Shown here piece after piece: positions 1 to 7,314 of a stretch of DNA of 9,762 nt. Location of the stretch: positions 1 to 9,762 of the forward strand of contig JAFDBU010000247.1 of the NCBI GenBank assembly GCA_019313095.1, given 5' to 3'. Source of the stretch: Deltaproteobacteria bacterium. Lineage in GTDB: Bacteria > Desulfobacterota > Desulfobulbia > Desulfobulbales > BM004. Position 1 is the first letter of the stretch, and every line of letters starts with the position of its first letter. A program made the position numbers and the translations under genes. Under the pieces are notes generated by a model. It was not told the DNA's origin and did not search any database. It saw only the letters and a program-made list of their open reading frames with translations.

Positions 1-878
1 AGCAAACTGTTACCTCGGGTATTATCAGTGCCAAGGGAAGAGCAATCAACAACCAGTCATATGGTAATTTTATCCAGACTGACGCTTCAATCAACCCCGG
101 CAACTCAGGTGGACCGCTTTTTAACCTTGAGGGTGAGATGGTGGGAGTGAATACAGCTATTTTCAGCCGCACAGGCGGTAACATCGGTATCGGATTTGCG
201 ATTCCTGTAAACATGGCCAAGAACGTATTTGCTCAGCTCAAGGAGCATGGCAAGGTGACAAGGGGTTGGCTCGGAGTAATGATCCAGCAGGTTACCACTG
301 ACCTTGCAGAAAATTTTGGCCTGGACAGGCCAATAGGCGCCCTGGTAGGCCAGGTGATATCTGACAGCCCGGCGGATAAGGCCGGAATTAAAGCAGGTGA
401 TGTCATCATTGAATATAACGGCAAAGAGGTCTCACAAATGAGCATGCTACCGGCAATGGTTGCAAATACAGATGTGGGTTCCAAGGCCACAGTTATCATT
501 ATCCGTGATTCCAAAAGACAAAATATTACAGTAGAAATAGGCAAACTCGAGGAAGAAGAACCCGTAATTGCTGATGCGGAAACCGGCACCAGCAAAAAAC
601 TAGGCATAACGGTTCAGGAACTTACACCGAAACTTGCTGAATCACTTGGTATAGAAGAAACGCAGGGATTGATAGTCACCGATATTAATTCAGGCTCAGC
701 TGCAGCAGCTGCCGGAATTCTCAGGGGTGATATCATTCTGGAAATCAACCGGGTGAAGGTTGAAAACATTGAGCAGTACAAAAATGCCCTGCGGGCAGCA
801 CAGGAGAAAAAGAACCTTCTGCTGCTCATCAAACGCGATGAGCATACCAGGTTTGTGGTGATAGATCTGGTTGAGTAA
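1..878 (+). CDS. HtrA/DegP-like (Do family) periplasmic serine protease, 3' part
   Basis: This is the C-terminal part of a trypsin-like serine protease with two PDZ domains. The frame is open from base 3 and gives 291 residues to the TAA at 876-878, so the ATG at 138 is internal. The catalytic serine lies in the family motif G-N-S-G-G-P (serine codon 105-107), preceded by Q-T-D-A-S-I-N-P. The histidine and aspartate of the triad must lie upstream of the window. After the protease domain come PDZ1 (about residues 87-180, starting R-G-W-L-G-V) and PDZ2 (about 197-290, with the ligand-loop-like L-G-I-T-V). Proteins of this architecture (DegP, DegQ, MucD) degrade or refold misfolded envelope proteins in the periplasm. 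The signal peptide and N terminus are not visible, so DegP and DegQ/MucD cannot be told apart. The gene converges on trpF, 41 bases away, with no convincing terminator between them. Confidence 0.93.
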   Translation, partial: QTVTSGIISAKGRAINNQSYGNFIQTDASINPGNSGGPLFNLEGEMVGVNTAIFSRTGGNIGIGFAIPVNMAKNVFAQLKEHGKVTRGWLGVMIQQVTTDLAENFGLDRPIGALVGQVISDSPADKAGIKAGDVIIEYNGKEVSQMSMLPAMVANTDVGSKATVIIIRDSKRQNITVEIGKLEEEEPVIADAETGTSKKLGITVQELTPKLAESLGIEETQGLIVTDINSGSAAAAAGILRGDIILEINRVKVENIEQYKNALRAAQEKKNLLLLIKRDEHTRFVVIDLVE

Positions 879-919
879 CAGCTGCTGCTTTATGGCAGGA
901 GCCTACCTGATCTAAAAAA

Positions 920-1585
920 TCAACCTAGGAATGGGGTGCCGGCCTTACTGGCCAGTTCATCCGCTTTTCGGACCTCACGAACAAAGCTCTTGAGTTTGTC
1001 GAGATCCTTTCTACCCGGCTGGTACTCCACTCCTGAATTGACATCGACTGCAAACGGCTTGACCTGTCTGATCGCTTCACCAACATTTTCCGGGGTCAGA
1101 CCGCCGGCAAGTATGACCGGGCCGGACGGCCTTACCTGCTCCACAAGCTTCCAGTCAAATGTTCTGCCGGTCCCGCCCGCCATATCTTTATGATAAGTAT
1201 CCAGGAGAAAACCACTAACCGTGTCAGCGTAAGGTGCCAGTTCTTCATTATCCGACCCGGTACGGATTGAAAAAGACTTTACTACCTGGCATGGAATTTT
1301 TCTGCAATATTCAGGAGATTCAGCGCCGTGCAGCTGAACAACTGTCAGGTGGCAGTAATGGACAATCTCCTTGACAACATCGATCTCTTCATCCAGAAAT
1401 ACTCCGACGCGATCCACAAACGGCGGCAGCGCAACTGTTATGGACCTCACCCTGTCAGGTTCAACCAGCCGGGGACTCTGCTCCACAAAAATAAAACCGA
1501 GTGCGTCAGCCCCCGAAGCTACAGCCGCTCTTGCATCTTCCTGGCAGGTTATGCCACATACCTTGATTCGTGTCCGGAACACCAT
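920..1585 (-). CDS. trpF: Phosphoribosylanthranilate isomerase
   Basis: TrpF isomerises N-(5'-phosphoribosyl)anthranilate to CdRP, the third step of the tryptophan branch, in the cytoplasm. The 221-residue protein is a standard-length TIM barrel. It shows the N-terminal K-V-C-G-I-T with the expected general-base cysteine at residue 10, the general-acid aspartate in L-L-D-T (about residue 129), and phosphate-binding segments A-G-G-L-T-P-E-N-V and D-V-N-S-G-V-E near the C terminus. The ATG at 1585 follows a good Shine-Dalgarno (AGGAGA, about 1588-1593), with trpC ending 18 bases upstream. It ends in TGA (920-922) and is the last gene of the trp operon in this window. A short tail of about 15 residues follows the final conserved helix. 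trpF is separate from trpC here, unlike the fused enzyme of enteric bacteria. Confidence 0.96.
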   Translation of the reverse strand: MVFRTRIKVCGITCQEDARAAVASGADALGFIFVEQSPRLVEPDRVRSITVALPPFVDRVGVFLDEEIDVVKEIVHYCHLTVVQLHGAESPEYCRKIPCQVVKSFSIRTGSDNEELAPYADTVSGFLLDTYHKDMAGGTGRTFDWKLVEQVRPSGPVILAGGLTPENVGEAIRQVKPFAVDVNSGVEYQPGRKDLDKLKSFVREVRKADELASKAGTPFLG

Positions 1586-1603
1586 TTTCTCCTGAATCTC
1601 TTT

Positions 1604-2383
1604 CTATTTGCCCCTTAACTGCCTTAAAGCGGCTGCCCGGTCTTCTGACCGCATAAGGGTTTCACCTACCAGTACAGCCGTGATCCGGTGTTCCTGGAGC
1701 ATTTTTAAGTCTGCCTGATCTTTAATGCCGGATTCACTTACCACCGGAATTGTGTCAGGGATCTGCCGCCGCAATTGGATGGTAGTATTAAGATCAACGG
1801 TAAAATCCCTCAGGTCACGATTGTTTATGCCGATCATAGTGCTGCCGGCAGCCAACGATTTTTCAAGCTCCCCGGCATCGTGCACCTCAACCAGCACATC
1901 CATGCCGATTTCTGTACTCATCTGCAGATAGTCCTTAATCTGCTCCTGTTCCAGGATGGCCGCGATGAGGAGAATGGCATCGGCCCCATACTGGCTGGCC
2001 TGATTAATCTGCAGTTCATGAATAATAAAATCCTTACGGATAACCGGCAGTTTAACTGTTTGCCGAACAATGGGTATATACTCAAGACTGCCCTGAAAAA
2101 ACTTCTCATCAGTCAGCACCGAAATAGCCTCTGCCCCGCCAGCTTCATAGCTGAGTGCTATTTTCTCCGGCTCAAAGTCACGGCAGATAACACCCTTGGA
2201 GGGTGAAGCCTTTTTCACTTCAGCAATTATTGCGATTCCGGATGATTTATCAACCGGTTGTGTCAGGGCCCGGATAAATCCCCGCGGCGGTTCTGTCGGC
2301 TGCCCCGGACCTCTAATGCCTTCTGCCTTCAGTTTTGCAACCTCTTCTTTCTTTCGGGCTACAATAGTATCAAGGATTTTCAT
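1604..2383 (-). CDS. trpC: Indole-3-glycerol phosphate synthase
   Basis: TrpC catalyses ring closure and decarboxylation of CdRP to indole-3-glycerol phosphate. The 259-residue protein carries the family signature E-V-K-K-A-S-P-S-K-G (residues 55-64), the catalytic lysine in R-K-D-F (residues 116-119), then G-I-N-N-R-D-L, S-E-S-G-I and V-L-V-G-E-T-L-M. It is a monofunctional enzyme of normal length. Its ATG (2381-2383) overlaps the trpD stop in an ATGA arrangement. No clear Shine-Dalgarno precedes it, so translation is probably coupled to trpD. Stop is TAG at 1604-1606. Confidence 0.96.
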   Translation of the reverse strand: MKILDTIVARKKEEVAKLKAEGIRGPGQPTEPPRGFIRALTQPVDKSSGIAIIAEVKKASPSKGVICRDFEPEKIALSYEAGGAEAISVLTDEKFFQGSLEYIPIVRQTVKLPVIRKDFIIHELQINQASQYGADAILLIAAILEQEQIKDYLQMSTEIGMDVLVEVHDAGELEKSLAAGSTMIGINNRDLRDFTVDLNTTIQLRRQIPDTIPVVSESGIKDQADLKMLQEHRITAVLVGETLMRSEDRAAALRQLRGK

Positions 2384-3432
2384 GAGGAAACATTTTGGGA
2401 AAATTTAACTAGGCTATCAAGCTTGGCCAGCGCAGCACCCGAATCTATTATTTCTGCCGCCTGCTCCACCCCGGTTTTCAATTCCGCTACTCTACCAGCT
2501 ACATAGAGAGCTGCACCGCTGTTTAAAAGCAGCATACTCCGTTTGGGCCCATCCAGGCCCCCCAGGAGATTACGCAGAATGGCCGCTGAGTCTTCAGGCG
2601 TATCCCCACCCTTTAGATCAGCCAATTCAGCCCGGTTCAGGCCAACGTCCTCCGGACGCACGGTATAGGTTTTCACTTCATTGTTTGACAGTTCAGCCAC
2701 TTCAGTGTCACCGGTCACGGTACATTCGTCTACGTTTCCCGCGCCGCAAACAACCAGGGCCCGCAAACTCCCCAACCTGCCCAGAACTCTGGCAATTTTT
2801 TCACACAGGTCGGAAGAATAAACGCCAAGTAGTTGCACATTGGCTCCTGCCGGGTTAGTCAGGGGACCGAGTACATTAAATATTGTCCGTATGCCGATTT
2901 CCCGACGCGGTCCAATGGCGTATTTCATGGCACCGTGCAGCATAGGGGCAAACAAAAAACCTATACCAACCTTCCTGACACAGCTACCCACCTGCTCCGG
3001 GGTAAGTTCAAGATTCACACCGAGCGCCTCAAGTACATCTGCACTCCCGCAGTGAGAGGAAACGGACCTATTCCCGTGCTTGGCCACAGGAATGTTCGCA
3101 GCTGCCACGACAAAAGCTGTTGCCGTGGAAACATTGAAAGTTCCTGAACTGTCACCGCCTGTACCGCAGGTGTCAACCAGTATTTCGCCCTTGTCAACAT
3201 CCACACCGGTTACAATCCTGGTCGCCTTGTCGCGCATGACTCTGGCAGCCCCGGTAATCTCCTCAATGGTTTCACCCTTCATCCTCAAAGCCGTGATAAA
3301 GGAACCTATCTGCGCCGGAGTTGCCTCCCCGCTCATAATCTCGTTCATAACCCCGACCATCTGCTGTTCATCAAGGTCCCTACCTTCGATTACCCTGTTT
3401 ATGGCTTCTCTAATCATTTTTTTCTTTTCCAT
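2380..3432 (-). CDS. trpD: Anthranilate phosphoribosyltransferase
   Basis: TrpD transfers the phosphoribosyl group of PRPP to anthranilate. The 350-residue protein has the PRPP/Mg-binding glycine-rich motif D-T-C-G-T-G-G-D-S-S-G-T-F-N (about residues 87-100) and K-H-G-N-R-S-V-S-S-H-C-G-S-A-D (about 118-132). It also has G-P-L-T-N-P-A, typical of class II phosphoribosyltransferase-like folds. The start is uncertain. The ATG at 3432 has no Shine-Dalgarno, whereas the in-frame ATG at 3417 (fifth codon downstream) is preceded by GGAAAAG at about the right distance and begins M-I-R-E-A, which looks like a typical family N terminus. The gene lies 40 bases after trpG and overlaps trpC by 4 bases; it ends in TGA. 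Confidence 0.96.
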   Translation of the reverse strand: MEKKKMIREAINRVIEGRDLDEQQMVGVMNEIMSGEATPAQIGSFITALRMKGETIEEITGAARVMRDKATRIVTGVDVDKGEILVDTCGTGGDSSGTFNVSTATAFVVAAANIPVAKHGNRSVSSHCGSADVLEALGVNLELTPEQVGSCVRKVGIGFLFAPMLHGAMKYAIGPRREIGIRTIFNVLGPLTNPAGANVQLLGVYSSDLCEKIARVLGRLGSLRALVVCGAGNVDECTVTGDTEVAELSNNEVKTYTVRPEDVGLNRAELADLKGGDTPEDSAAILRNLLGGLDGPKRSMLLLNSGAALYVAGRVAELKTGVEQAAEIIDSGAALAKLDSLVKFSQNVSS

Positions 3433-3472
3433 TTAACATGTTAAACTGAAATAGCTGATTTAAGCTGCAAAC

Positions 3473-4057
3473 TTACCGAAGTGAATTTTCATAGTCATCA
3501 GCAAGAAAATTCTTTAGAAGCTGCACTCCGTCCGGCGTCATGATTGATTCCGGATGAAACTGCACGCCTTCGATGGGAAGTTCATTATGCCGCAATCCCA
3601 TAAGTTCTCCCTGCTCGGATTTTGCGGTTATCGTCAGACAGTCCGGCAGCGTTGCCTCGTTTACCACCAGGGAATGATAACGCATGGCTTCAAAGGGATT
3701 GGGCAGGCCGGCAAATACCCCCCTGCCATCATGGGTTATCATGCTGGTCTTGCCGTGCATAAGCCTTGCGGCACGTACGGTCTCACCGCCAAAGGCATCA
3801 CCAATGGACTGGTGTCCCAGGCAGACACCGAGTACGGGTATCCTGCCGGCAAAATAACGGATAGCCTCAATGGAAATCCCTGCCTTGGCAGGAGTACAGG
3901 GGCCCGGTGAAATGAGAAGCCGGTCAGGCTTCAACCCCTCGATATACGAAACATCAACCGCATCGTTCCTGAATACCTTGACATCAACACCGAGGCCGCC
4001 GATGGTCTGGACGATATTATAGGTAAAGGAATCGTAGTTATCGATTATGACAATCAT
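3473..4057 (-). CDS. trpG: Anthranilate synthase component II (glutamine amidotransferase)
   Basis: TrpG hydrolyses glutamine and channels ammonia to TrpE for anthranilate synthesis. The 194-residue class I amidotransferase begins [14 protein letters not shown]. It has the oxyanion-hole P-G-P (51-53), the nucleophile cysteine 79 in G-V-C-L-G-H-Q, and the His168/Glu170 pair in F-H-P-E-S-I-M-T. All catalytic residues are present. It starts 2 bases after the trpE stop, which implies translational coupling. In many bacteria such a subunit also serves para-aminobenzoate synthesis (PabA); its position between trpE and trpD supports TrpG, though dual use cannot be excluded. It is unfused to trpD or trpE. 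Confidence 0.95.
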   Translation of the reverse strand: MIVIIDNYDSFTYNIVQTIGGLGVDVKVFRNDAVDVSYIEGLKPDRLLISPGPCTPAKAGISIEAIRYFAGRIPVLGVCLGHQSIGDAFGGETVRAARLMHGKTSMITHDGRGVFAGLPNPFEAMRYHSLVVNEATLPDCLTITAKSEQGELMGLRHNELPIEGVQFHPESIMTPDGVQLLKNFLADDYENSLR

Positions 4058-4059
4058 GC

Positions 4060-5535
4060 CTAAAGCCCTTTTTCAGCCAGTTCAACGGCACGCCGCAACC
4101 CCTTGGCTTTATTCAAAGTTTCTTCATATTCCTTCCCGGGATCAGAATCGGCTACAATTCCTGCGCCTGCCTGTATCCACAGATTATCATCCCGCATGAT
4201 GAAGGTACGGATTGTAATACAGAAATCCATATTGCCTGAAAACCCGAAGTAACCAACCGCCCCGGCATAGGGTCCACGCCGCTCAGGCTCCAGTTCCTCA
4301 ATGATCTCCATGGCCCTGATCTTGGGGGCACCGCTCACGGTACCTGCCGGGAAACATGCTGACATGACATCAAACTGATCCTTATTTTCTGCCAGCAGCA
4401 CGTGCACACCGGAGACAATGTGCATGACATGGGTGTAGCGTTCAATGACCAGAAGGTCGTGGACCTCCACAGAACCGGGATAGGCAACCCGGCCGGTATC
4501 GTTGCGTCCCAGGTCAACCAGCATGAGGTGTTCAGCCCTTTCCTTTGGATCAGCCAACAGTTCTTCTTCAAGTGCCTTATCTTCCTCCATAGTTTTGCCT
4601 CGATGACGTGTACCGGCTATGGGCCTCAGTTCGATCTCGCCGCTTTCAAGCCGGACCAAGATCTCAGGTGATGAGCCGATCTGGATGACGTTGCCGAGCT
4701 GCAGGTAGAAAAGATAAGGACTCGGGTTGATATGACGCAAGGCCCGGTAAAGTGCAAAGGGGGATAGCCTGGTCTTGGCATGGAAGCGCTGCGACAGGAC
4801 AACCTGGATGATGTCGCCGTCCAGGATATATTCCTTAGCTCTCCGCACCATCTCCTGAAAACCTTCTTGATCCATATTAGCTGAGAAGCTATGTTCGTGC
4901 TTTCCTGCAGGGCTCTCGACAAATTCATAGGGCAGAGGCAGTTTCAACCGTTCGGCAATACCATCTATCTGACGGCACGCCTCATGGTAAAGCTTATCAA
5001 GGTCCTCACCTTCAGCGATTTCAACACAGTTGACAATATGGAGTTTCTGCTTGAAACTGTCGTGGATGAGGACGGTTCTAGGCACCATGAAAGAACTGTC
5101 TGGCAGATCCAAGGATTCATGCGTATCAGGTAATCGCTCCATGAATCTGACCATATCGTATCCGAGAAAGCCCACAAGTCCTCCAAAAAAACGGGGAAGA
5201 TATTTTGATTGGTGAGCCCTGAATGCGGCAAGCAGATTTCGCAGTTCCTGCAACGGGTTACCGGTACGGATTTCGGACTTTCCATGTCTTTTGATCTCCA
5301 TGCGTTCCTGAGAACTGGAAAAGGTCAGCAAAGGGTCAAATCCAATAAACGAATACCTGCCTCATTTTTCCCCGCCTTCCAGACTCTCAAACAAAAAGGC
5401 ATGAGAATCATTGGCAGCGACCTTGGCATAAATTGTAAGCGGTGTATCGAGATCAGCGAGGATTTCCCTGGAAACAGGAACAAGGCCGGCTTCACCTGCA
5501 AGATTTCTGAATGTTTCAAGGTCTGGTTTATGCAT
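4060..5535 (-). CDS. trpE: Anthranilate synthase component I, interrupted by in-frame TGA at codon 58
   Basis: TrpE converts chorismate and ammonia to anthranilate, the committed and normally feedback-inhibited step. From the ATG at 5535 the frame gives 491 residues, the usual family length. It starts M-H-K-P-D-L-E-T-F and runs into the regulatory segment [12 protein letters not shown]. Codon 58 (5362-5364) is TGA, after which [10 protein letters not shown] continues in frame with clear TrpE homology. Downstream catalytic motifs are intact: S-P-E-I-L (about 289-293), P-I-A-G-T-R-H-R-G (305-313), L-V-D-L-G-R-N-D (339-346), [11 protein letters not shown] (395-405) and [11 protein letters not shown] (456-466). 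Without readthrough the longest piece after the stop could begin only at internal TTG 5331 or ATG 5301, losing the N-terminal tryptophan-binding region. It is the first gene of the operon, so a true nonsense codon could also reduce expression downstream by polarity. It may be functional with a sequence error, or a pseudogene. Confidence 0.9.
5362..5364 (-). other. In-frame TGA at a conserved tryptophan position of trpE
   Basis: Reading the minus strand, codon 57 is AAA (Lys), codon 58 is TGA and codon 59 is GGC (Gly). TrpE proteins usually have tryptophan here (E-K-W-G-R-Y-S-F), so a single G-to-A change from TGG explains it. TGG is used for tryptophan elsewhere in trpE (L-W-I-Q) and in trpF, and TGA terminates rpsT, trpF and trpD. 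Confidence 0.93.
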
Positions 5536-5561
5536 GGGATATCATTAATGGAGTAAGACAA

Positions 5562-5572
5562 AGTCAATTATA
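5562..5572 (-). promoter_or_regulatory. Candidate trp operon promoter
   Basis: In the 50 bases between the rpsT terminator and the trpE ATG, the minus strand holds a consensus TATAAT at 5567-5572, without a good -35 element at 17 bases. An overlapping alternative is TTGACT (5562-5567) with TGATAT (5539-5544) at 17-base spacing, which would place the start of transcription almost at the ATG. Either way the leader is at most about 30 bases. That is too short for a leader peptide and attenuator, so classical attenuation is not supported. No strong Shine-Dalgarno precedes the trpE ATG. Confidence 0.45.
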
Positions 5573-5583
5573 CAGGGATAATA

Positions 5584-5620
5584 AACAAAAAAAGCCATGG
5601 GAATAAAAAAATCCCATGGC
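5584..5620 (-). terminator. Intrinsic terminator of rpsT
   Basis: A perfect 9-bp stem, GCCATGGGA (5594-5602) with TCCCATGGC (5612-5620), encloses a 9-base A/T loop. Read on the minus strand it is followed by seven T, a G and three more T. It lies 57 bases after the rpsT stop and before trpE, so it isolates the ribosomal gene from the trp operon. Confidence 0.9.
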
Positions 5621-5676
5621 CTTTATTTTCAAGTAACACTTCTGTTTCCAGGGCGACCCCAAAGCCGCAATCCATA

Positions 5677-5964
5677 TCAGGCAGCAGACTCCTTGCTTTG
5701 GGCAAAATTATTCACCTTTTTGGTGAGCCTTGATATCTTTCTGGAAGCAGTTTTTTTATGAAAAGCACCTTTACCGGCAGCCCTTTCAATAATAGGCACT
5801 GCTGTCTTCAGGGCTTCCTGGGCTTTTTCCACAGAGTTTTCAACTTCGATAGCGGCATCGATTTTCTTTACTACTGTTTTTACTTTTGACCGGTTCGTGC
5901 GGTTGCGGTCACGGCGGATAATACTCTGCCGATTTCTTTTCAATGCAGACTTATGATTGGCCAA
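5677..5964 (-). CDS. rpsT: 30S ribosomal protein S20
   Basis: S20 is a primary 16S rRNA-binding protein of the small subunit. The 95-residue, strongly basic protein begins M-A-N-H-K-S-A-L-K-R-N-R-Q-S and contains the family's G-A-F-H-K-K-T-A-S-R-K-I-S-R-L near its C terminus. The expected start is a TTG (5962-5964) placed 8 bases after a strong GAGGAGG; no ATG fits the family N terminus. E. coli rpsT also starts with UUG and is translationally autoregulated, so the same control is plausible here. The gene has its own promoter and terminator. Stop is TGA at 5677-5679. Confidence 0.97.
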   Translation of the reverse strand: MANHKSALKRNRQSIIRRDRNRTNRSKVKTVVKKIDAAIEVENSVEKAQEALKTAVPIIERAAGKGAFHKKTASRKISRLTKKVNNFAQSKESAA

Positions 5965-6261
5965 CTCAAATTCCTCCTCAGTATATTTCGATCAACAATC
6001 AGATTTTATTATATTCTGCCTCATAGAAGCAGCAATTATTCCGGATAAAAACGAAACGGACTATATAGCCCAATATAACAGTGGTGTCAAGCTGCCAATG
6101 AGCAAAAAATAAAAAAAGTCGAGGGGTCGAGGGAGTATTTTTATGAGATAATTCACGATACAAGAACTTTTTTGTGCATCATCAGTTTTTTTACCGGTAC
6201 CCGGAGTCTATCACTGATCCTTTCACTTTTTACTTTTCACATCTTTTACACTTTTCTACGT
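5965..6261. other. Intergenic region between rpsT and the radical SAM gene
   Basis: About 300 bases without a convincing gene. The rpsT-proximal third is the rpsT leader and promoter. Further on is a perfect tandem repeat of the 8-mer GTCGAGGG (6118-6125 and 6126-6133). On the minus strand this reads as a short TCGA-CCCC-TCGA hairpin followed by a T-rich run down to about 6104. It could be a weak terminator for the radical SAM gene. The part at 6215-6260 is pyrimidine-rich, with repeated ACTTTT-like units. No RNA family was recognised. Confidence 0.5.
6062..6090 (-). promoter_or_regulatory. rpsT promoter
   Basis: On the minus strand a consensus -35 TTGACA (6085-6090) is separated by exactly 17 bases from a TATATA -10 (6062-6067). 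The predicted transcript starts near 6055 and has a leader of about 90 bases before the rpsT TTG. The match to the sigma-70 consensus is the best in the window. Confidence 0.8.
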
Positions 6262-7200
6262 CTAGAAGAGTTTCTTTAAAATCCGCAGCCAGTCCTTTTC
6301 ATCAAGGCGGTGCAGACCGGCATTACGGGCCAGGTTGAGAGCCTTCTTAAATTCATCATTGCCCAGCCGCCGATCTATTGGCGGGAAATCAGATGCCTTA
6401 CCGCAGGGTCTATATTGATCCATAACATTTACGTATGTATCAACCGAGACTTCCCGGGCCAGGAACCGCAAAATCTCCCTCGTTTCATCCAGGGAGCCTG
6501 GCATGACAAGATGCCGGACCAGAAGACCCCTGACTGCAACCCCTTCAGCATCCATGACCAGGTCTCCTACCTGCCGGTGCATTTCCAGAATAGCCATTTT
6601 GGCTTTCTCCGCATAGTCAGGCGCCTTGGCATAACGTTTGCCGGACTCTCTGGTCCAGAATTTGAAATCAGGCATGTAAATATCAAATATACCTTCCAGA
6701 AGCTTAAGTGTTTCAACTGAGTCATAACCGCTGCTGTTATAGACCAGTGGTATGGACAGTCCCTTTTCTATGGCTTTTGGCAGGGCAGCCAGAATCTGGG
6801 GCACCACATGCGAGGGGGTGACAAAATTAATGTTATGGCAGCCCTGACGTTGCAGGCTCACCATCATGGCAGCGAGTTGCCCTGCATCTGTTTCAACCCC
6901 CTGCCCCAGGTGGCTGATCTCGAAATTCTGACAGAAGACGCAGAGCAGGTTACAATAAGTCAGAAAAATGGTCCCTGAGCCCCCGGAGCCGACCAGGGGA
7001 CTCTCCTCGCCAAAATGAGGCGCATAACTTGAAACAACAGCTTTTGCCCCGGTCCGGCAGATTCCCTTCACATCTCCCAGCCTGTCCACTTTACACGCCC
7101 TTGGACAGACCAGGCAGGGAGAAAGCCTTTCCCGCGCCACTTCAATTCTGGCGGTCATGTTTCCCTGTTCAAAGAGTGCAAGATATCCTGGTCGTGTCAT
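6262..7200 (-). CDS. Radical SAM protein of the PflX type (COG1313-like), function unknown
   Basis: The 312-residue protein has a radical SAM CxxxCxxC motif, C-N-L-L-C-V-F-C-Q-N (Cys83, 87, 90), which ligates the 4Fe-4S cluster that cleaves S-adenosylmethionine. Ahead of it is a second cysteine group, C-L-V-C-P-R-A-C with a further cysteine in G-I-C-R (residues 29, 32, 36 and 48), characteristic of PflX-like proteins related to glycyl radical activases. Other recognisable parts are F-V-T-P-S-H (residues near 125), Y-N-S-S-G-Y-D and I-Y-M-P-D-F-K-F. The ATG at 7200 follows a GAAGGA Shine-Dalgarno, and the gene ends in TAG. No glycyl radical enzyme is nearby, so the substrate is not known. It is divergent from sdhC and appears to be transcribed alone. 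Confidence 0.85.
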   Translation of the reverse strand: MTRPGYLALFEQGNMTARIEVARERLSPCLVCPRACKVDRLGDVKGICRTGAKAVVSSYAPHFGEESPLVGSGGSGTIFLTYCNLLCVFCQNFEISHLGQGVETDAGQLAAMMVSLQRQGCHNINFVTPSHVVPQILAALPKAIEKGLSIPLVYNSSGYDSVETLKLLEGIFDIYMPDFKFWTRESGKRYAKAPDYAEKAKMAILEMHRQVGDLVMDAEGVAVRGLLVRHLVMPGSLDETREILRFLAREVSVDTYVNVMDQYRPCGKASDFPPIDRRLGNDEFKKALNLARNAGLHRLDEKDWLRILKKLF

Positions 7201-7290
7201 TTTTCCTTCTCAAACAACAGCCAAAATTTTATAGTGCCTTACAGCATTTACAAAATCTTGTTTTTTGGAGACAACTCTGTTAGGGTAGCT

Positions 7291-7308
7291 CCCCGTATTT
7301 TTACGGGG
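7291..7308. promoter_or_regulatory. Perfect hairpin in the divergent control region
   Basis: CCCCGTA (7291-7297) and TACGGGG (7302-7308) form a perfect 7-bp stem around a TTTT loop. On the plus strand it is followed by TTTGTTATAATAA, giving a terminator-like look, although no plus-strand gene precedes it. On the minus strand it would lie at the very 5' end of the radical SAM mRNA. A TATAAT at 7314-7319 directly after it could serve sdhC as a -10, but no good -35 is present. Confidence 0.5.
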
Positions 7309-7314
7309 TTTGTT

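Noticed and set aside
879..919. Bidirectional terminator between htrA and trpF
   Set aside because: Only a 4-bp CAGG/CCTG pairing is present and no T-run follows on either strand in the right place.
4060..5331. Starting trpE at the TTG of 5331 (423 residues)
   Set aside because: This start lies inside the conserved sequence F-D-P-L-L-T-F and removes the N-terminal regulatory part. The frame upstream to ATG 5535 is clearly TrpE, broken only by the TGA.
5320..5364. Selenocysteine insertion element after the trpE TGA
   Set aside because: The only pairing I could find (GGCAG with CTGACC) has a bulge and a loop of about 28 bases, unlike a bacterial SECIS. Selenocysteine at a tryptophan position has no precedent in this family.
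5362..5420. TGA reassigned to tryptophan genome-wide
   Set aside because: rpsT, trpF and trpD end in TGA at the expected family lengths, and TGG codes for tryptophan in trpE and trpF.
7029..7283. Plus-strand frame over the 5' end of the radical SAM gene
   Set aside because: It is mostly antisense to the conserved cysteine-rich N terminus and has no protein family character, so it does not explain the 7291-7308 hairpin as its terminator.
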